A stretch of DNA of 64,000 nucleotides from Castor canadensis (GCF_047511655.1 NC_133389.1:29177501-29241500), one strand, 5' to 3'; counted from the first letter of the stretch, positions 9,601 through 20,305 are shown. Made by a program: numbers and translations. The notes: generated by a model from the sequence alone, not told the origin.

Positions 9601-11089
9601 TACAGGAATACTTTATTTTATTGTGCTTCACTTTATTAAACTTAAAAAAGACTTTTTTTTCTTTTACAAGTTGAAGGTTTGTGGCAACCCTGTGTCAAGC
9701 AAGTCTATCAGCACCATTCTTCTAAAACAGGTGCTCACTTCATGTCTCTGTGTTATATTTTGGTAATTCTCTTTATTTTACCTGTTATGATGATCTGTGA
9801 TTAGTGATCTTTGATGCTACTTTTGTAATTGTTTTGGGGCGCCACAAACTATGCTGAAATAAAACAGAGAATTTAATCCATAAATGTTGTATGTGTTCTG
9901 ACTGCTCTACTGCTTGGCCTCTCTATTCCTGGAGAATGACAATATTAAAATTAATCTTATAATAATAACCTACAATGGCCTCTAAGTGTTCAAGTAAAGG
10001 AGGAGTCATACGTCTCTTTAAATCAAAAGCTAGAGATGATTACGCTTAGTCAGGAAGGCATATCAAAAGCTGAGATAGGTCAAAAGTTAGACCTCTTGCA
10101 CCAGTAAGCCAAGTTGTGAACACAAAAGAAAGTTCTTGAAGGAAATTAAAAGTGCTACTCCAGTGAACACACAAATGTTAAGAAATCAGAACAGTCTACC
10201 TGCTGATATGGTCTGGATAGAAAATCAAACCAACCACAACATTCCTTTAAGGCAAATCCTAATCTGTAACAAGGCTATTCTGTGAAGGCTGAGTGAGATG
10301 GGGAAACTAAAGAAGAAAACTCTGAAATAAGCAGAGGTTGGCTTGTGAGGTCTAAAGAAAGACGCTGACTTCATAATATAAAAATTCAATGTGAAGCACA
10401 AAATACTGATATAGAAAATGAGGCAAATTATCTGTGGAGCTAAGATCTTTGATGAAGGTGACCACACTGAACAGCAGATTTTCAATGTAGCACAAACAGC
10501 CTTCTATTGATAGTATGCCATTTAGTATTTCATAGCTGTAGAGGAAAAGTCAATGCCTGGCTTCACAGTTTCAAGGGATTGGCTCTCCTGGTAGGGGCTA
10601 ATGTGCAGGTGTCTTAAGTTGAAAGTAGTTCTCATTTACCATTCCAAAAGTTCCAGGGCCCTTAAGAATTACAAAAAAAAAAAAACTCCTCTGCTTACTC
10701 TCTATACATGGAACAACAACATTTGAGGGACAGTACATCTGTTTACAACATGGGTTCATGAATATTTGAAACCCACTGTTAAGACCTACTACTCAGAAAA
10801 AATATTCTTTTCAAAATATTACTGCTCATAAACAATGCCCCTGACCACCTAATGTCTCTGATGGAAACGTATAATGATATTAATGTTGTTTTCATACCTG
10901 CTAACACTACATCCATTCCATAGTCTGTGGACCAAAGAGTAATTTTGACTCGCAAGTCTATTTAAGAAATACATTTCCTAAGGCTATAGCTGCCATAGAT
11001 AGTGCTTCCTCTGATAGATCTGGGAAAAGTAAATTGAAAACCTTCTGGAAAGTACTCAACATTCCACATGCCATTAAGAACATATGAGT

Positions 11090-11275
11090 GGGGTACCGGT
11101 GGCTCATGCCTATAATCTCAGCTACTCAGGAGGCAGAAATCAGAGGACCGTGGTTTGAGGCCAGCCAGGGCAAATAGTTCTCCAGACCCTGTTTCGAAAA
11201 CACCCATCACAAAAAAGGGCTGGTGGAGTGGCTTAAGGTGTAGGCCCTGGGTTCAAACCCCCATCTGAAAAAAGA
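11090..11275 (+). repeat. B1-ID SINE inserted in Tigger1
   Basis: Begins GGGTACCGGTGGCTCATGCC; the ID half is GGCTGGTGGAGTGGCTTAAG. It splits the Tigger1 sequence after ATTAAGAACATATGA. Confidence 0.85.
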
Positions 11276-11282
11276 AATCTAT

Positions 11283-11480
11283 GAAACTGGGTGTGATGAC
11301 ACAGACCTGTAATCCCAGTACACAAGAATCTGAGACAATGTGGATTAAGATTTTAAAGTCAGCCTGGGCTACATAGTGAGATCCTGTCTCAAAAAGAAAG
11401 AAGGAAGGAAGGAAGGAAGAGAAGGAAAAAAGAAATGAGGGAAGGGAGGAGGGAAGAAAGGAAGAGAAAAGAAAAAAAGA
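11283..11480 (+). repeat. B1-like SINE with (GAAG)n-rich tail
   Basis: CTGTAATCCCAGTACACAAG and CAGCCTGGGCTACATAGTGA, then a purine tail of GAAG/GGGAA units from about 11395. Tigger1 sequence resumes at GACTTAAGGGAGGGAGAAGT. Confidence 0.8.
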
Positions 11481-11534
11481 ATGCTCATGACTTAAGGGAG
11501 GGAGAAGTCAAAATATCAACATTGACAGGATTAT

Positions 11535-11778
11535 GGCCAGGTGCTGGTATATAGAGTATGGCTCATGGTTGTAATCCTAGCTACTCAGGAGGCAGAGATC
11601 AAGAGGATCACCTTTCGAAATAAGCCCCAGGAAAACAGTTCCTAAGATTCTATCTCAAAAAAAAAACCCATCACAAAAAAAAAAGGCTGGCAATATGGCT
11701 CAAGTGGTAAGAGTGCCAAGTGTTAGGCCATGAGTTCAAACCCAAGTGCTGCCAAAAAATATATAAATAAATAAACAA
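11535..11778 (+). repeat. B1-ID SINE inserted in Tigger1
   Basis: CCAGGTGCTGGTATATAGAG through AAACCCAAGTGCTGCCAAAA. Tigger1 sequence resumes with TATGGAAGAAGTTAATTCC. Confidence 0.85.
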
Positions 11779-12427
11779 AAGTATGGAAGAAGTTAATTCC
11801 AACCCTCATGAATTCCTTTGAGACAGCAGAGGGAGAAACTGCAGCCATGGGAAAAATAGCAAGAGAGCTAGAACTGGGTGTGGAGTTGTGACTGAATTGC
11901 TACAATCTCTTGATATAATTTTAGTGGATGAGTTGCACCTTGTGAATGAGGAAAGAAAGTTCCTAAGATAGAATCTACTGCGGGTGAAGATGCTATGAAT
12001 GCTGTTGAAACGACAGCAGGGATTTAGAACAGTAAATAGAAAATAATGTTAGTTGACAAAGCAGTGTTAAGATTTGAGAGGACTGACTCCAATTGCAAAA
12101 GAAGTCCTACTGTGGGTAAGATGCTATCAAACAGCATCACATGCTCCAGAGAAATCTTTTGTGAAGGGAACAGTCAATCAAGTGACAAACCTCATTGTAT
12201 CTTATTTTAAGAAACTGTCATATCCACCCCAACCTTCAGCAGCAACCATCCTGATGGGTGAGCAGCCATTATCCTGAAGGCAAGGCTCTCCACAGAAGAG
12301 TCTGTGCTGAAGGTGCAGGTGATCATTAGCATCTTTGGAAATAAAGAATTTTTAATTAAGGTATGCACATTCCTTCAACATAATTCTATCGCACACTTAC
12401 ATATAGACTACAGTCTATGTAACTCTT

Positions 12428-12712
12428 CTTGTGGTACTTGGGTTTGAACTCAGGGCGTCATGCTTGCTAGGCAGGTGCTCTACCACTTTAGCCACACACA
12501 CAGCCCTTTGGTTTGTATTTTATTTTTGAAATAAGATCTCTCTAATGTAGACCTGGCTGGCATCAACTTCCTGCCTCTCTCTCCCTGAGTAGCTAGCATT
12601 GCACCACAATGTCTGAGTTTTTTAAAAAAAATTTGCAGTGCTGGGGATTGAACCCAAGGCCTTGTGCATTTGAGGCAAGGGCTCTACAACTAAGCTATAT
12701 TGCCAGCCCTAC
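12428..12712 (-). repeat. B1-ID SINE next to an ID monomer
   Basis: The minus-strand composite occupies 12428-12617 (GGTTTGAACTCAGGGCGTCA). A second, ID-like unit occupies 12618-12712 (AGTGCTGGGGATTGAACCCA). Both interrupt the 3' part of Tigger1. Confidence 0.85.
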
Positions 12713-12904
12713 ACATAACTCTAATATGCACTGAGAATAAAAATAATGAGTATGACTCAACTTATTGCAATATTCACTTTATTGTGGTTGTCCAAAACCA
12801 AACCTGCACTACCTGTGAGGTATGCCTGTACATCTTTAAAGTACTGAAAGAAAAATGATATACTGTCAACTTAGATGTCTATATTCAATGAAACTATTCT
12901 CCGA

Positions 12905-13115
12905 GTATTAAAGGTATTACATGCCTGTAATTCCAGCCCTCAGAACATTGACACAGGAGGATCTCAAGTTTGAGACCAACTCAGGCTATGTAGTAAGACC
13001 CTGTCTCAAAAATATTTTAAAATTTATGTGGGACTTGTGAGTATAGCTCAGATGTACAGGGAAAGCATAGCATCCATGGAGTCCCTGGTTCAATCCCAGA
13101 TAGCCTCTCACCCAA
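12905..13115 (+). repeat. B1-like SINE followed by an ID-like monomer
   Basis: B1 part ATGCCTGTAATTCCAGCCC to 13015; ID part GTATAGCTCAGATGTACAGG to CTGGTTCAATCCCAGATAG. Confidence 0.75.
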
Positions 13116-13237
13116 AGGAAAAGCAACAAAATTGTATCTGATGTGAACATTCATGACATTTCAAAATTATATCATTTTATATGCATGAGACAGAACTTAA
13201 ACTTACCACTTATTTCAAAAGTCAGCTTTTTTTTTTT

Positions 13238-13400
13238 TGGCCAGGCACCAGTGGTTCACACCTGTAATTCTAAACTACTCAGGAGGCAGAGATCAAGAAG
13301 ATCATAGTTTGAAGTCAGCCTGGGCAAATAGTTTTCGAGCCCCTACTCAAAAAACACGTCACAAAAATAGGGCTGGTGGAGTGATTCAAGGTGACGGCTT
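13238..13400 (+). repeat. B1-ID SINE, 3' truncated
   Basis: GGCCAGGCACCAGTGGTTCA to GGGCTGGTGGAGTGATTCAA, where it abuts an inverted SINE. Confidence 0.8.
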
Positions 13401-13401
13401 T

Positions 13402-13716
13402 ACTGGGGCTTGAATTCAGAAGTCCATGCTTGCAGGTGCTGTACCATTTGAGCCATGCCTGCAACTCTTTTTATTCTCATTATTTTGGAGTTAGGGTCTC
13501 ACATTTTCCCTAGGCTGGCCTGGACTGAGATTCTCCTAGTTTACCCTTCCAGCTGTCACTGGGATGACAGACACCTGCCACTGCACAGAGCTCTTCTTTG
13601 TTAAGAGGCAGTCTCAACAATTATTTGCCCAGGCTGGCCATGAACTTTGATCTTAGCCTCCCACATAGCTAGGATTACAGGCATGAGCCCCCAGCACCCA
13701 CCCAGTTCACAAGGCA

Positions 13717-13747
<31 letters not shown>

Positions 13748-13845
13748 TTTTTTTTTTTTTTTTGTAGTTCTGGTGTTTGAACTCAGGGTCTCATGCTTAC
13801 TAGGCAGGCATTCTACCATCTGAGCCATATCTTCAACCCAAGGCA
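13402..13845 (-). repeat. Inverted SINE cluster with (TTTC)n
   Basis: Three minus-strand units: 13402-13590 (B1-ID), 13590-13705 (B1 part, GGATTACAGGCATGAGCC) and 13765-13845 (ID part, GTTTGAACTCAGGGTCTCAT). A (TTTC)n/T-run lies at 13720-13763. Confidence 0.8.
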
Positions 13846-13959
13846 CATAATTTTATAAAGAATTTAAAAACTACAGTCCAACATCATTTGGATAAAGTTA
13901 GCTATTCTGCTTGTTCTTTTAGTTATAGCAAAGATATTTAAATTGATTTATTTATGTAT

Positions 13960-14345
13960 TTACTTGTTTTTGCAGTACTGGGGATGGAACCCAGGGTCTT
14001 GTGCATGCTAGGCCAGCACTCTACCACTGAGCTTCATGCCCAGCCCTTGATTTTTGAGACAGGGTCTTGCTATGTAGCCCCCAACTCTTGATCCTATTGC
14101 TTCCATCTCCTAAGTGCTGTGATTACAGCAAGGATTTTTTATTTTATTTATTTATTTATTTTGCAGTACCAGAGTTTGAACTCAGGGCCTACACTTTGAG
14201 CCACTCCACCAATCCTTTTTTTGTGATGGATTTTTTCAAGATAGGGTCTCAGGAACTATTTTCCCAGGCAGGGTTGGAAGCTCGTTCTTCCTGAGCTCTG
14301 TCTCCTGAATAGCTAGGATTTCAGGCCTGAGCCACCAGCATCTGG
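13960..14345 (-). repeat. ID, B1 and B1-ID SINEs
   Basis: ID-like unit 13965-14046 (AGTACTGGGGATGGAACCCA), B1 part 14047-14130 (GAGACAGGGTCTTGCTATGT) and composite 14160-14345 ending CTGAGCCACCAGCATCTGGC. Confidence 0.8.
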
Positions 14346-14659
14346 CCAACAAGGATATTTTATAACCTGATTTCTGAGTTTTTTTTTTTTTAATATACAA
14401 GCTCTTTGGTTACTCTTTTCTACTCCTTAATCCTTATCCTTTTCCCCATTCCACCTCTGGTAACACAGGTGGATTATGTGCTCACACCCTCATTTATGTG
14501 CAACTGCTTTTGACAGAGCTTCTCTAAGAATGCTCGGAGAGGGAATTCTCAAGAATGACCAGAAATTGTCAGGCAATTTCATTCTTTTGTAACTTACCCT
14601 ATGCCACAGAACCAGTGCTGCCCTTCCAGTAAACACAGGTAATGGTTCAGAGCTCTTCT

Positions 14660-14825
14660 CTATAGTGACACAGGCCAGGGTTGGTACCCTGCTACCTCAC
14701 TGTTCTATGATTCTGGAAAAGGTATTGGACTGTTCAAGCCTTATTTCTTCCTGAGTAAAATGGGAATAGTAACACCCTTTCACAGTGTTGCAAGGATTAA
14801 ATGAAACTATGTATAGAAAGGACTA
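14660..14825 (+). repeat. MIR
   Basis: GAGTAAAATGGGAATAGTAA and TGTTGCAAGGATTAAATGAA are diagnostic MIR 3' segments. Confidence 0.7.
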
Positions 14826-14864
14826 CTTCAGTCAAGTTTCCTTGATTAAGAGATTCTTTGAACC

Positions 14865-15065
14865 GGGCACCAGTGGCCCATGCCTGTAATCCTAGTTACT
14901 CAGGAGGCAGAGATCAGGAGGATCAAGGTTCAAAGTCAGACTTAGCAAATAGCTTGCCAGACCCTTTTTTTTTTTTTTTGAAAAAATCCATCACAAAAAA
15001 GGACTGGTGGAGTGGTTCAAAGTGTTGGCCCTGAGTTCAAATCCCAGGACCAGGAAAAAGAAAAA
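14865..15065 (+). repeat. B1-ID SINE
   Basis: CCGGGCACCAGTGGCCCATG to GTTCAAATCCCAGGACCAGG, with an A-rich tail. Confidence 0.88.
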
Positions 15066-15074
15066 AGAGATTGT

Positions 15075-15300
15075 TTGAAGGCCATGTTTGGTGGTACATG
15101 CCTATAATCCCAAGTATGAAGGAGTCAGAGATAGGAAGATTGAGGTCTGAGGGCAGCCTGGACAAAATAGGAGACACTATCTAAAAACAAAACAACAAAA
15201 CTGAAGCAAAAAAGGACTAGGGGCATGGATCAAGTAGTAGGGCACGTGCCTAGCAAGCATAAGACCTTGACTTAAAACCCCAGCACTACAGAGAGAAAAA
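15075..15300 (+). repeat. B1-like and ID-like SINE pair
   Basis: GGTGGTACATGCCTATAATC (B1) and GGGCATGGATCAAGTAGTAG (ID), ending in CCCCAGCACTACAGAG. Confidence 0.8.
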
Positions 15301-15367
15301 TAGAGAAATTGAGATTATTTGCCTTTTTTGTTTTTAGGAGACTGAAGAATGAATCATCAAAAAACAA

Positions 15368-15830
15368 AGAACCAGGCATCTGTGGCTCACATCTGTAATC
15401 CTTGCTAATCAGGAGGGAGAGATTAGGAGGATCACCATTCAAGCCAGCCCTGGGCAAATAGTTCATAAGACCCTATCTTGAAAATAACCAACACAAAAAA
15501 GGGCTGGTGGAGTGGCTCAAGTGGTAGAGCTCTGCCTAGCAAGCGTGAGGTCCTGAGTTCAAACTCCAGTACTGCAAAAAAAAAAAGAAGAAGAAGGTAG
15601 TCTGGGGTTGTAGCACAGTGGTACAGTGCTTGCCTAGTATACACAAGGTCCTGGGTTTGATCTCTAGCACTGCACAAAAAAAAAAAAAAAAAAGAGAGAG
15701 GAGCTGGGAAAGTTGTTCATATCTGTAATCCTAGCACTCTGGAGACTGAGGTAAGAAGATTGAAAGATTGAGACAAGCTTGGGTCACATAGCGAGACCCT
15801 GTCTCAAGAAAAAAAAAATGAATGGAGTAC
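15368..15830 (+). repeat. Three tandem SINEs (B1-ID, ID, B1)
   Basis: 15368-15590 composite (GGGCTGGTGGAGTGGCTCAA), 15600-15690 ID-like (TAGCACAGTGGTACAGTGCT) and 15700-15825 B1-like (ATCTGTAATCCTAGCACTCT), each with its own A-run. Confidence 0.85.
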
Positions 15831-16114
15831 GTTTTACCAGAATAGGACAGTGAGATAACTTAGGTCATTATGCTAAGGAAACATTGAACAATGAGATTCA
15901 GAAAGGGCAGTGACCAGAGTAGCACCACAGCAGCTGTTCTCTTCACTCAAAGTGTCCTACCATTATCATGACTCATCTGACTTCTTTAGCCTGTACACAC
16001 TCAGTTCAAATTTGCAAGAAAAAGAATGTTTGCTCCCCCTGGATGACAGACTTTTCTCCAAGTTGTTTCCATATTGAATTAACTGTGGCTATGGTGTAGG
16101 ATCTCATAATACAA

Positions 16115-16205
16115 ATAGGTCTGCAAGGGGGCTCAAGTTGTAGAGCGTGTGCCTAGCAAGTGCAAATCCCTCAGTTCAAACTCCAATACTGAAAAAGAAA
16201 ATAAT
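16115..16205 (+). repeat. ID-like SINE
   Basis: GGGGCTCAAGTTGTAGAGCG and CTCAGTTCAAACTCCAATAC with an A-rich tail. Confidence 0.8.
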
Positions 16206-16384
16206 TTTACAAGAGCCTATGGGAAGAAGAGAAAGGCTGATGTGTGCAGCAGAAAATATGTGGTTCATGGACCTTAGCTATAGAAGTTGTTATTGGTGGT
16301 AAAGTACCCTGTAATTTTCAACCTCCATATACAATTATACTATATTTACCCACTGAAATTATGCCATCCCAACTTTTTCATCGG

Positions 16385-16678
16385 TCCTCTCTCTCTCCCT
16401 CTCTGTCTCTCCCTCCCTCTGTCCTTTGCTTCCTTTATTTCCCCTCCTCCTTCTTTACCTCCTTCTCTCTTTCTCTCTCTTTTCCTCCCTCCTTCCTTTC
16501 CTTTCTCTTTCCCCATCTTTCTACTTCTCTTCCTCCTCCTTTTTCTCCTTCTCTCTACCCCTCCGTCTCCTCCATCCCTTCCTCTCTTTCACCTTCTCCT
16601 TCTTCTTCTTTTTCTTCTTCCTTTTTTCCTTCCTTCCCTCCTTCTTTCCTCCCTTCCTCTCTCTCTACCCCCCCCACC
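16385..16678 (+). repeat. Long polypyrimidine (CT-rich) tract
   Basis: About 290 nearly uninterrupted C/T bases made of TCTC, TTCC and TTCTTC units. It gives long Ser/Leu/Phe-rich reading frames in all three + frames, so those frames are not genes. Confidence 0.9.
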
Positions 16679-16869
16679 CAAGCCCATGCAATACATTTTC
16701 TACTGAGAGTAGGTCCTGGCAATTATTGTACCCATAATCCATGAATTAATATAGTTTGAGATAGTGAGAAGTTACATAGGGAAAATAAAGCAACTCAAGA
16801 GGATAGAAAATGATACTGGAGGAGAAAGGACAGTACACTAAGCGCTAAAGGCAGATGAAACAAAGGCTT

Positions 16870-17090
16870 TGGAACATAATAAGCAGTTAGAGCCTTATTT
16901 TCATAGTGATATAAATCCATTGAAAGATTTGAATAAGAGGACATTGAGATCTGACTTATATTTATAAGAGAGAATTTTGGCCATTATATTGAGAACAATT
17001 GTAGCAGAATAAGACAGAAAAAAGGAGATAAGATAGAAGCCCACTGCAGTCATCCAGGTCCAATGGTGCTAGTGGAAGTGTTAAAGAATG
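16870..17090 (+). repeat. Second copy of the unnamed ancient repeat
   Basis: CATTGAAAGATTTGAATAAG, GAGATCTGACTTATATTTA and CCACTGCAGTCATCCAGGTC parallel the family at 6420-7150. Confidence 0.4.
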
Positions 17091-17387
17091 AACAGATTTT
17101 GGATAGATTTTGCCTTTTATTTGATTATTAAATGTTTCAAGGATGGTAGCATAAACCAGTATGTCTACCATCCAGTTCTGTCAAATCCTAATGTTTTGCC
17201 ATATTTGGTTTAGATTTTTTTTAAAACAGCTTTAAATATATTGTGGAAGCCTCAAAATAGCTCTTACAGATCTTATTCCCTTCCCCTGAGAGGTACCCAC
17301 TGTCCTGGTTTTGTCATTCATCATTTGCATGTATGTTTTTGAATTTCCATTATAAATGAATATGTCCATAAATTGACAGCATTTACC

Positions 17388-17578
17388 TTTTTTTTTTTTT
17401 GCAGTACTGGGGTTTAAATTCCAGGCCTCTTCAGTCACTCCAGAATCTCTTTTTTGTATTGGTTATTATAGGGTCTCAGGAATTATTGGCCCAAGACTGG
17501 CTTCAAACATTGATCTTCCTGATCTCTGCCTCCTGAGTAGCTAGGATTACAGGCCCGAGCTACTGGTGCTTGGCTAGC
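17388..17578 (-). repeat. B1-ID SINE
   Basis: T-run, GCAGTACTGGGGTTTAAATT, then GAGTAGCTAGGATTACAGGC. Confidence 0.85.
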
Positions 17579-17639
17579 ATTTATACTTTTGAAAAATGTA
17601 TGTGAAGGGTCAATAACTTCTTCCAACTTAATTTTTTCA

Positions 17640-17908
17640 TTTAATATTGTTTTTTGTTCTTTTCTTTCTTTTTTTTTTTTTTGTGGGACTGGGTTTTTGA
17701 ACTCAGGGCCTCACATTTGCAAAGCAGGCACTTTACCACTTTTAGCCATACTTACAAGCCCATTTTGCTCTGATTATCTGCTCCGGAGATGGAGTCTTAC
17801 AAACTATTTGCCTGGGCTGGCCTTGAAACTTGATCCTCCCAATCTCAGCCTCCCAAATAGTTAAGATTACAAACATGAGCCATGGCACCTGGCTTAATAT
17901 TGTTTTTG
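17640..17908 (-). repeat. B1-ID SINE with target-site duplication
   Basis: The SINE body (17660-17892) is flanked by TTAATATTGTTTTT on both sides (about 17641-17654 and 17894-17907). This is direct evidence of L1-mediated retrotransposition into the older L1. Confidence 0.88.
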
Positions 17909-17979
17909 AGATTTGTTCCTGTTTTTATATGCAGCTCTGGTTTACGCTTTTTTTTTTTTAATAACTCTATATGTAGCAT

Positions 17980-18072
17980 TCTTTTGGGGGATGGCAGTAC
18001 TGAGGTTTGAACGCAAGGCGTCCTGCTTGCTAGGCAGATGCTCTATCACTTTAGCCATTCCTCCAGCCCAGT
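17980..18072 (-). repeat. ID-like SINE
   Basis: GGCAGTACTGAGGTTTGAAC, TGCTTGCTAGGCAGATGCTC and AGCCATTCCTCCAGCCCA. Confidence 0.85.
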
Positions 18073-18249
18073 ACATACCATTCTTTTGCAGAAACTTACC
18101 ACAATATATTTATAACTTCTCTCTTGTTGAGATGAGTGTGGCTGTTTTCAGTTTTTCACTATTGCCAACAGTCATGCAATCAGTACTCCAGTACATTTCC
18201 TAGTACGAATGTGCATGCATGATTTTCTCTAGGTTAGTGCTTCCTTTTC

Positions 18250-19515
18250 TAGGTCAGCTGGTTTGCGACACCAACTGGCTAAGGTCCTACTGCTTTACCC
18301 AGACAGAAATCATGTTTAATAAGGAGAAGCTCTTCCAGTTATTTGGGACCTTGGTAGGTCTTGTAACCCGCTGCAGCAGATGACAGTAGGCAGCAGGATT
18401 TGACACCCTCCAGCATCACAGTTCCTGCCTCAGGGTTTGAGCCTCACAACCTGAGGTGGGAAGTGTTAACAGCTCTTTCATGCCTAGGACAGGACTCAAG
18501 GCAGAGAGTGTCTCCTGCTACTGGTCCCAATTAGCAGGCTACTGCTGCTGTTTCTACTGCTGTGGGCCCCAATTGGCCACCAGTGAAGCCTCAGTTAGCC
18601 ATTTTCACTCCTGGGATGGCTTTAGGCACTCCACCATCAACACCTATTCTGGATGGCCATGATCATGTCTAGGCTGCTCCTGATAGTGGCAGGAGCTTTG
18701 TCAGCTCTCCTGCTGCTTTCACAGGAAGGGCTCCAGCTGCCCTATGCCTGCCTCTACCAACACTAGCTCTTTTCTTTGTGTTACCAGCTCACCCACTCAA
18801 CTAATGATGAAAATCAAAAGTAGGTAAGGAAGACTCTTCAAGAGAAGGGTGACAAGGGTGTCTGCACCAATCATGGCAATCTCTTCATGCAAATGAAGGA
18901 TTATGTTTCGACAACCATGGCAGTCCCTTATTCAAATGAAGGACTGTTTCTGCACCAGTCACAGTTTTCCTGCTGGGCCACTAGGAAGTGTTCCCCCCAC
19001 CCCCGCCCCACCCCGCCGCAGCTGAAAATGGATGCAGGTTTTGCTAGAGATCATCAAGGTTTGTGGTAGCAAAAAATCCAGTGCAAGCTGTTTGCTGCTG
19101 GGGCAGTGCCCTCAGGAGCTGGAGTTATGTTTGGGGCTCAAAGTGGCTGGTGCTGGTGTGAGAGCAATCCAGCTGCCTGGCTGGCAGTCCTTCACTTAGG
19201 GCTCTGGGGAAGGGTCTAACAGCTGTCAATTAAGGAGGCAAATCTTCCCAGTCCCTATTAGCTCAGTACATTTGGGGGGAAAAAAAGAAAGAAACAATAA
19301 AAGGGACACTTACAGTAAAGGCTTGTCCTTAACATTAGCAATGATTTAACAGTATTTAACAGTGTGTAACTCCTGTTCCAGTGCCCCAGGGAGAAGTGGG
19401 TCCCCACTATCTATTTCAAGAACTAAACAGAAAATGGTAAAATTTGTGTTGCACATGGATAAGTGGGAGGGAATGTAGGAATACCTGTCTGGGGACTTGG
19501 TAAAAAAAGATGTTT
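18250..19515. other. SINE-free stretch, identity unknown
   Basis: About 1.2 kb without SINEs and GC-richer than its flanks. It includes the short tandem repeat at 18861-18960 and a C-rich patch at 18991-19020. No coding similarity is recognised; it could be an old LTR or LINE 5' region. Confidence 0.35.
18861..18962 (+). repeat. Small tandem repeat with an octamer motif
   Basis: About 2.3 units of 41-47 bases: TCTGCACCAATCATGGCAAT... then TCGACAACCATGGCAGTCCC... then TCTGCACCAGTCACAG. Each full unit carries CAAATGAAGGA; the first includes ATGCAAAT, the octamer sequence. Confidence 0.6.
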
Positions 19516-19519
19516 ACTT

Positions 19520-19712
19520 TGCTGGGTGCCAGTGGCTCATGCCTGTAAACCTAGCTACTCTGGAGGCAGAGATCAGGTGGATCAAGATTCAAAACCAGCC
19601 ATGAGCAAATAGTTCCTGAGACCCTATAACACCCAACATAAAAAAGGGCTGGTGGAGTGGCTCAAGGTGTAGGCCCTGGGTTCAAACCCCAGTATCACAC
19701 GCACACAAAAAA
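19520..19712 (+). repeat. B1-ID SINE
   Basis: GCTGGGTGCCAGTGGCTCAT to TTCAAACCCCAGTATCACAC. Confidence 0.88.
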
Positions 19713-19911
19713 GATTATTTTTTCCTTATAATTATGACAAGAAAAATGAGACACTAAATATGAAGGAAAACATAAAATATGAAATTTATTTATTTTTCCC
19801 TCAAGACATGAAATTTATATTAAAAACTTTCAAAGAAAAATTTTCAAAAGTTTGAAAAGTTTGAGTCCAATTTCATAAGCAGATTTAATACTTGAAATGT
19901 CTATATTTCTT

Positions 19912-20000
19912 TCTTAGGTGGTTCTGGAATTTGAACTCAGGGCCTCATACTTGCTAGGCAGGTGCTCTACCACTTGAGCCACTCAGCTAGCCCAAAATAT
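19912..20000 (-). repeat. ID-like SINE
   Basis: GGAATTTGAACTCAGGGCCT to AGCCACTCAGCTAGCCCA. Confidence 0.85.
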
Positions 20001-20096
20001 CTATACTTCCTTGATCAAACTATTTTAATGACAATGTCTTCAAATCTTTGGTAGAAATGATTGACAAGAAATTTTGTTGAAGCAAGTATTGAAAAT

Positions 20097-20305
20097 ATAG
20101 CCTGTAATCCTAGCTTTTCTGGAGGCAGAGATAAGGAGGAATGCAGTTCAAAGCCAGCCCTAGGAAACAGTTCACAAGACCCTATCTGGAAAATAGCCAA
20201 CACAAAAAACAGAGGTGATGGAGTGGCTCAAGTGGTAGAGGACCTGCCTAGCAAGCCTGAGGCCCTGAGTTCAGCCACACTACCACACCCCACCAAGAAA
20301 ATATA
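20097..20305 (+). repeat. B1-ID SINE, 5' truncated
   Basis: AGCCTGTAATCCTAGCTTTT to GAGGCCCTGAGTTCAGCCAC with an A-rich tail. Confidence 0.85.

Larger units (their letters stand above)
9975..12329 (+). pseudogene. Tigger1 transposase remnant
   Basis: The ancestral ATG is at 9975 (ATGGCCTCTAAGTGTTCAAG) and the ancestral stop TAG is near 12327. The family protein has an N-terminal CENP-B-type helix-turn-helix DNA-binding region and a DDE catalytic domain. Here the frame is broken by many stops, indels and two SINE blocks. The longest intact piece is 12074-12277, corresponding to the C-terminal end ([19 protein letters not shown]). No activity is possible. Confidence 0.9.
9603..12828 (+). mobile_element. 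Tigger1 DNA transposon, near full length
   Basis: Tigger elements are pogo-class (Tc1/mariner superfamily) DNA transposons that duplicate TA on insertion. The left end CAGGAATACTTTATTTTATT (9603 on) and right end GAGGTATGCCTG (ending 12828) are imperfect inverted repeats flanked by TA (9601-9602 and 12829-12830). In between, the element can be followed almost continuously: GTGGCAACCCTGTGTCAAGC (9683 on), GGGGCGCCACAAACTATGC (9837 on), the transposase remnant, and AATTAAGGTATGCACATTCC (12353 on). SINEs interrupt it at about 11090-11480, 11535-11775 and 12428-12712. Confidence 0.92.
17095..18250 (-). mobile_element. L1M-type 3' UTR fragment, split by SINEs
   Basis: Pieces at 17095-17387, 17581-17654, 17896-17985 and 18073-18250 read as the antisense of an old LINE-1 3' region (CTAATGTTTTGCCATATTTG, then TTGAGATGAGTGTGGCTG and TGCCAACAGTCATGCAATC). 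Three minus-strand SINEs interrupt it. Confidence 0.55.

Noticed and set aside
12074-12277. Independent 67-codon gene
   Set aside because: It is the C-terminal scrap of the Tigger1 transposase.
16244-16744. Ser/Leu/Phe-rich frames of 103-166 codons
   Set aside because: They are produced by the polypyrimidine tract, which is open in all three frames.
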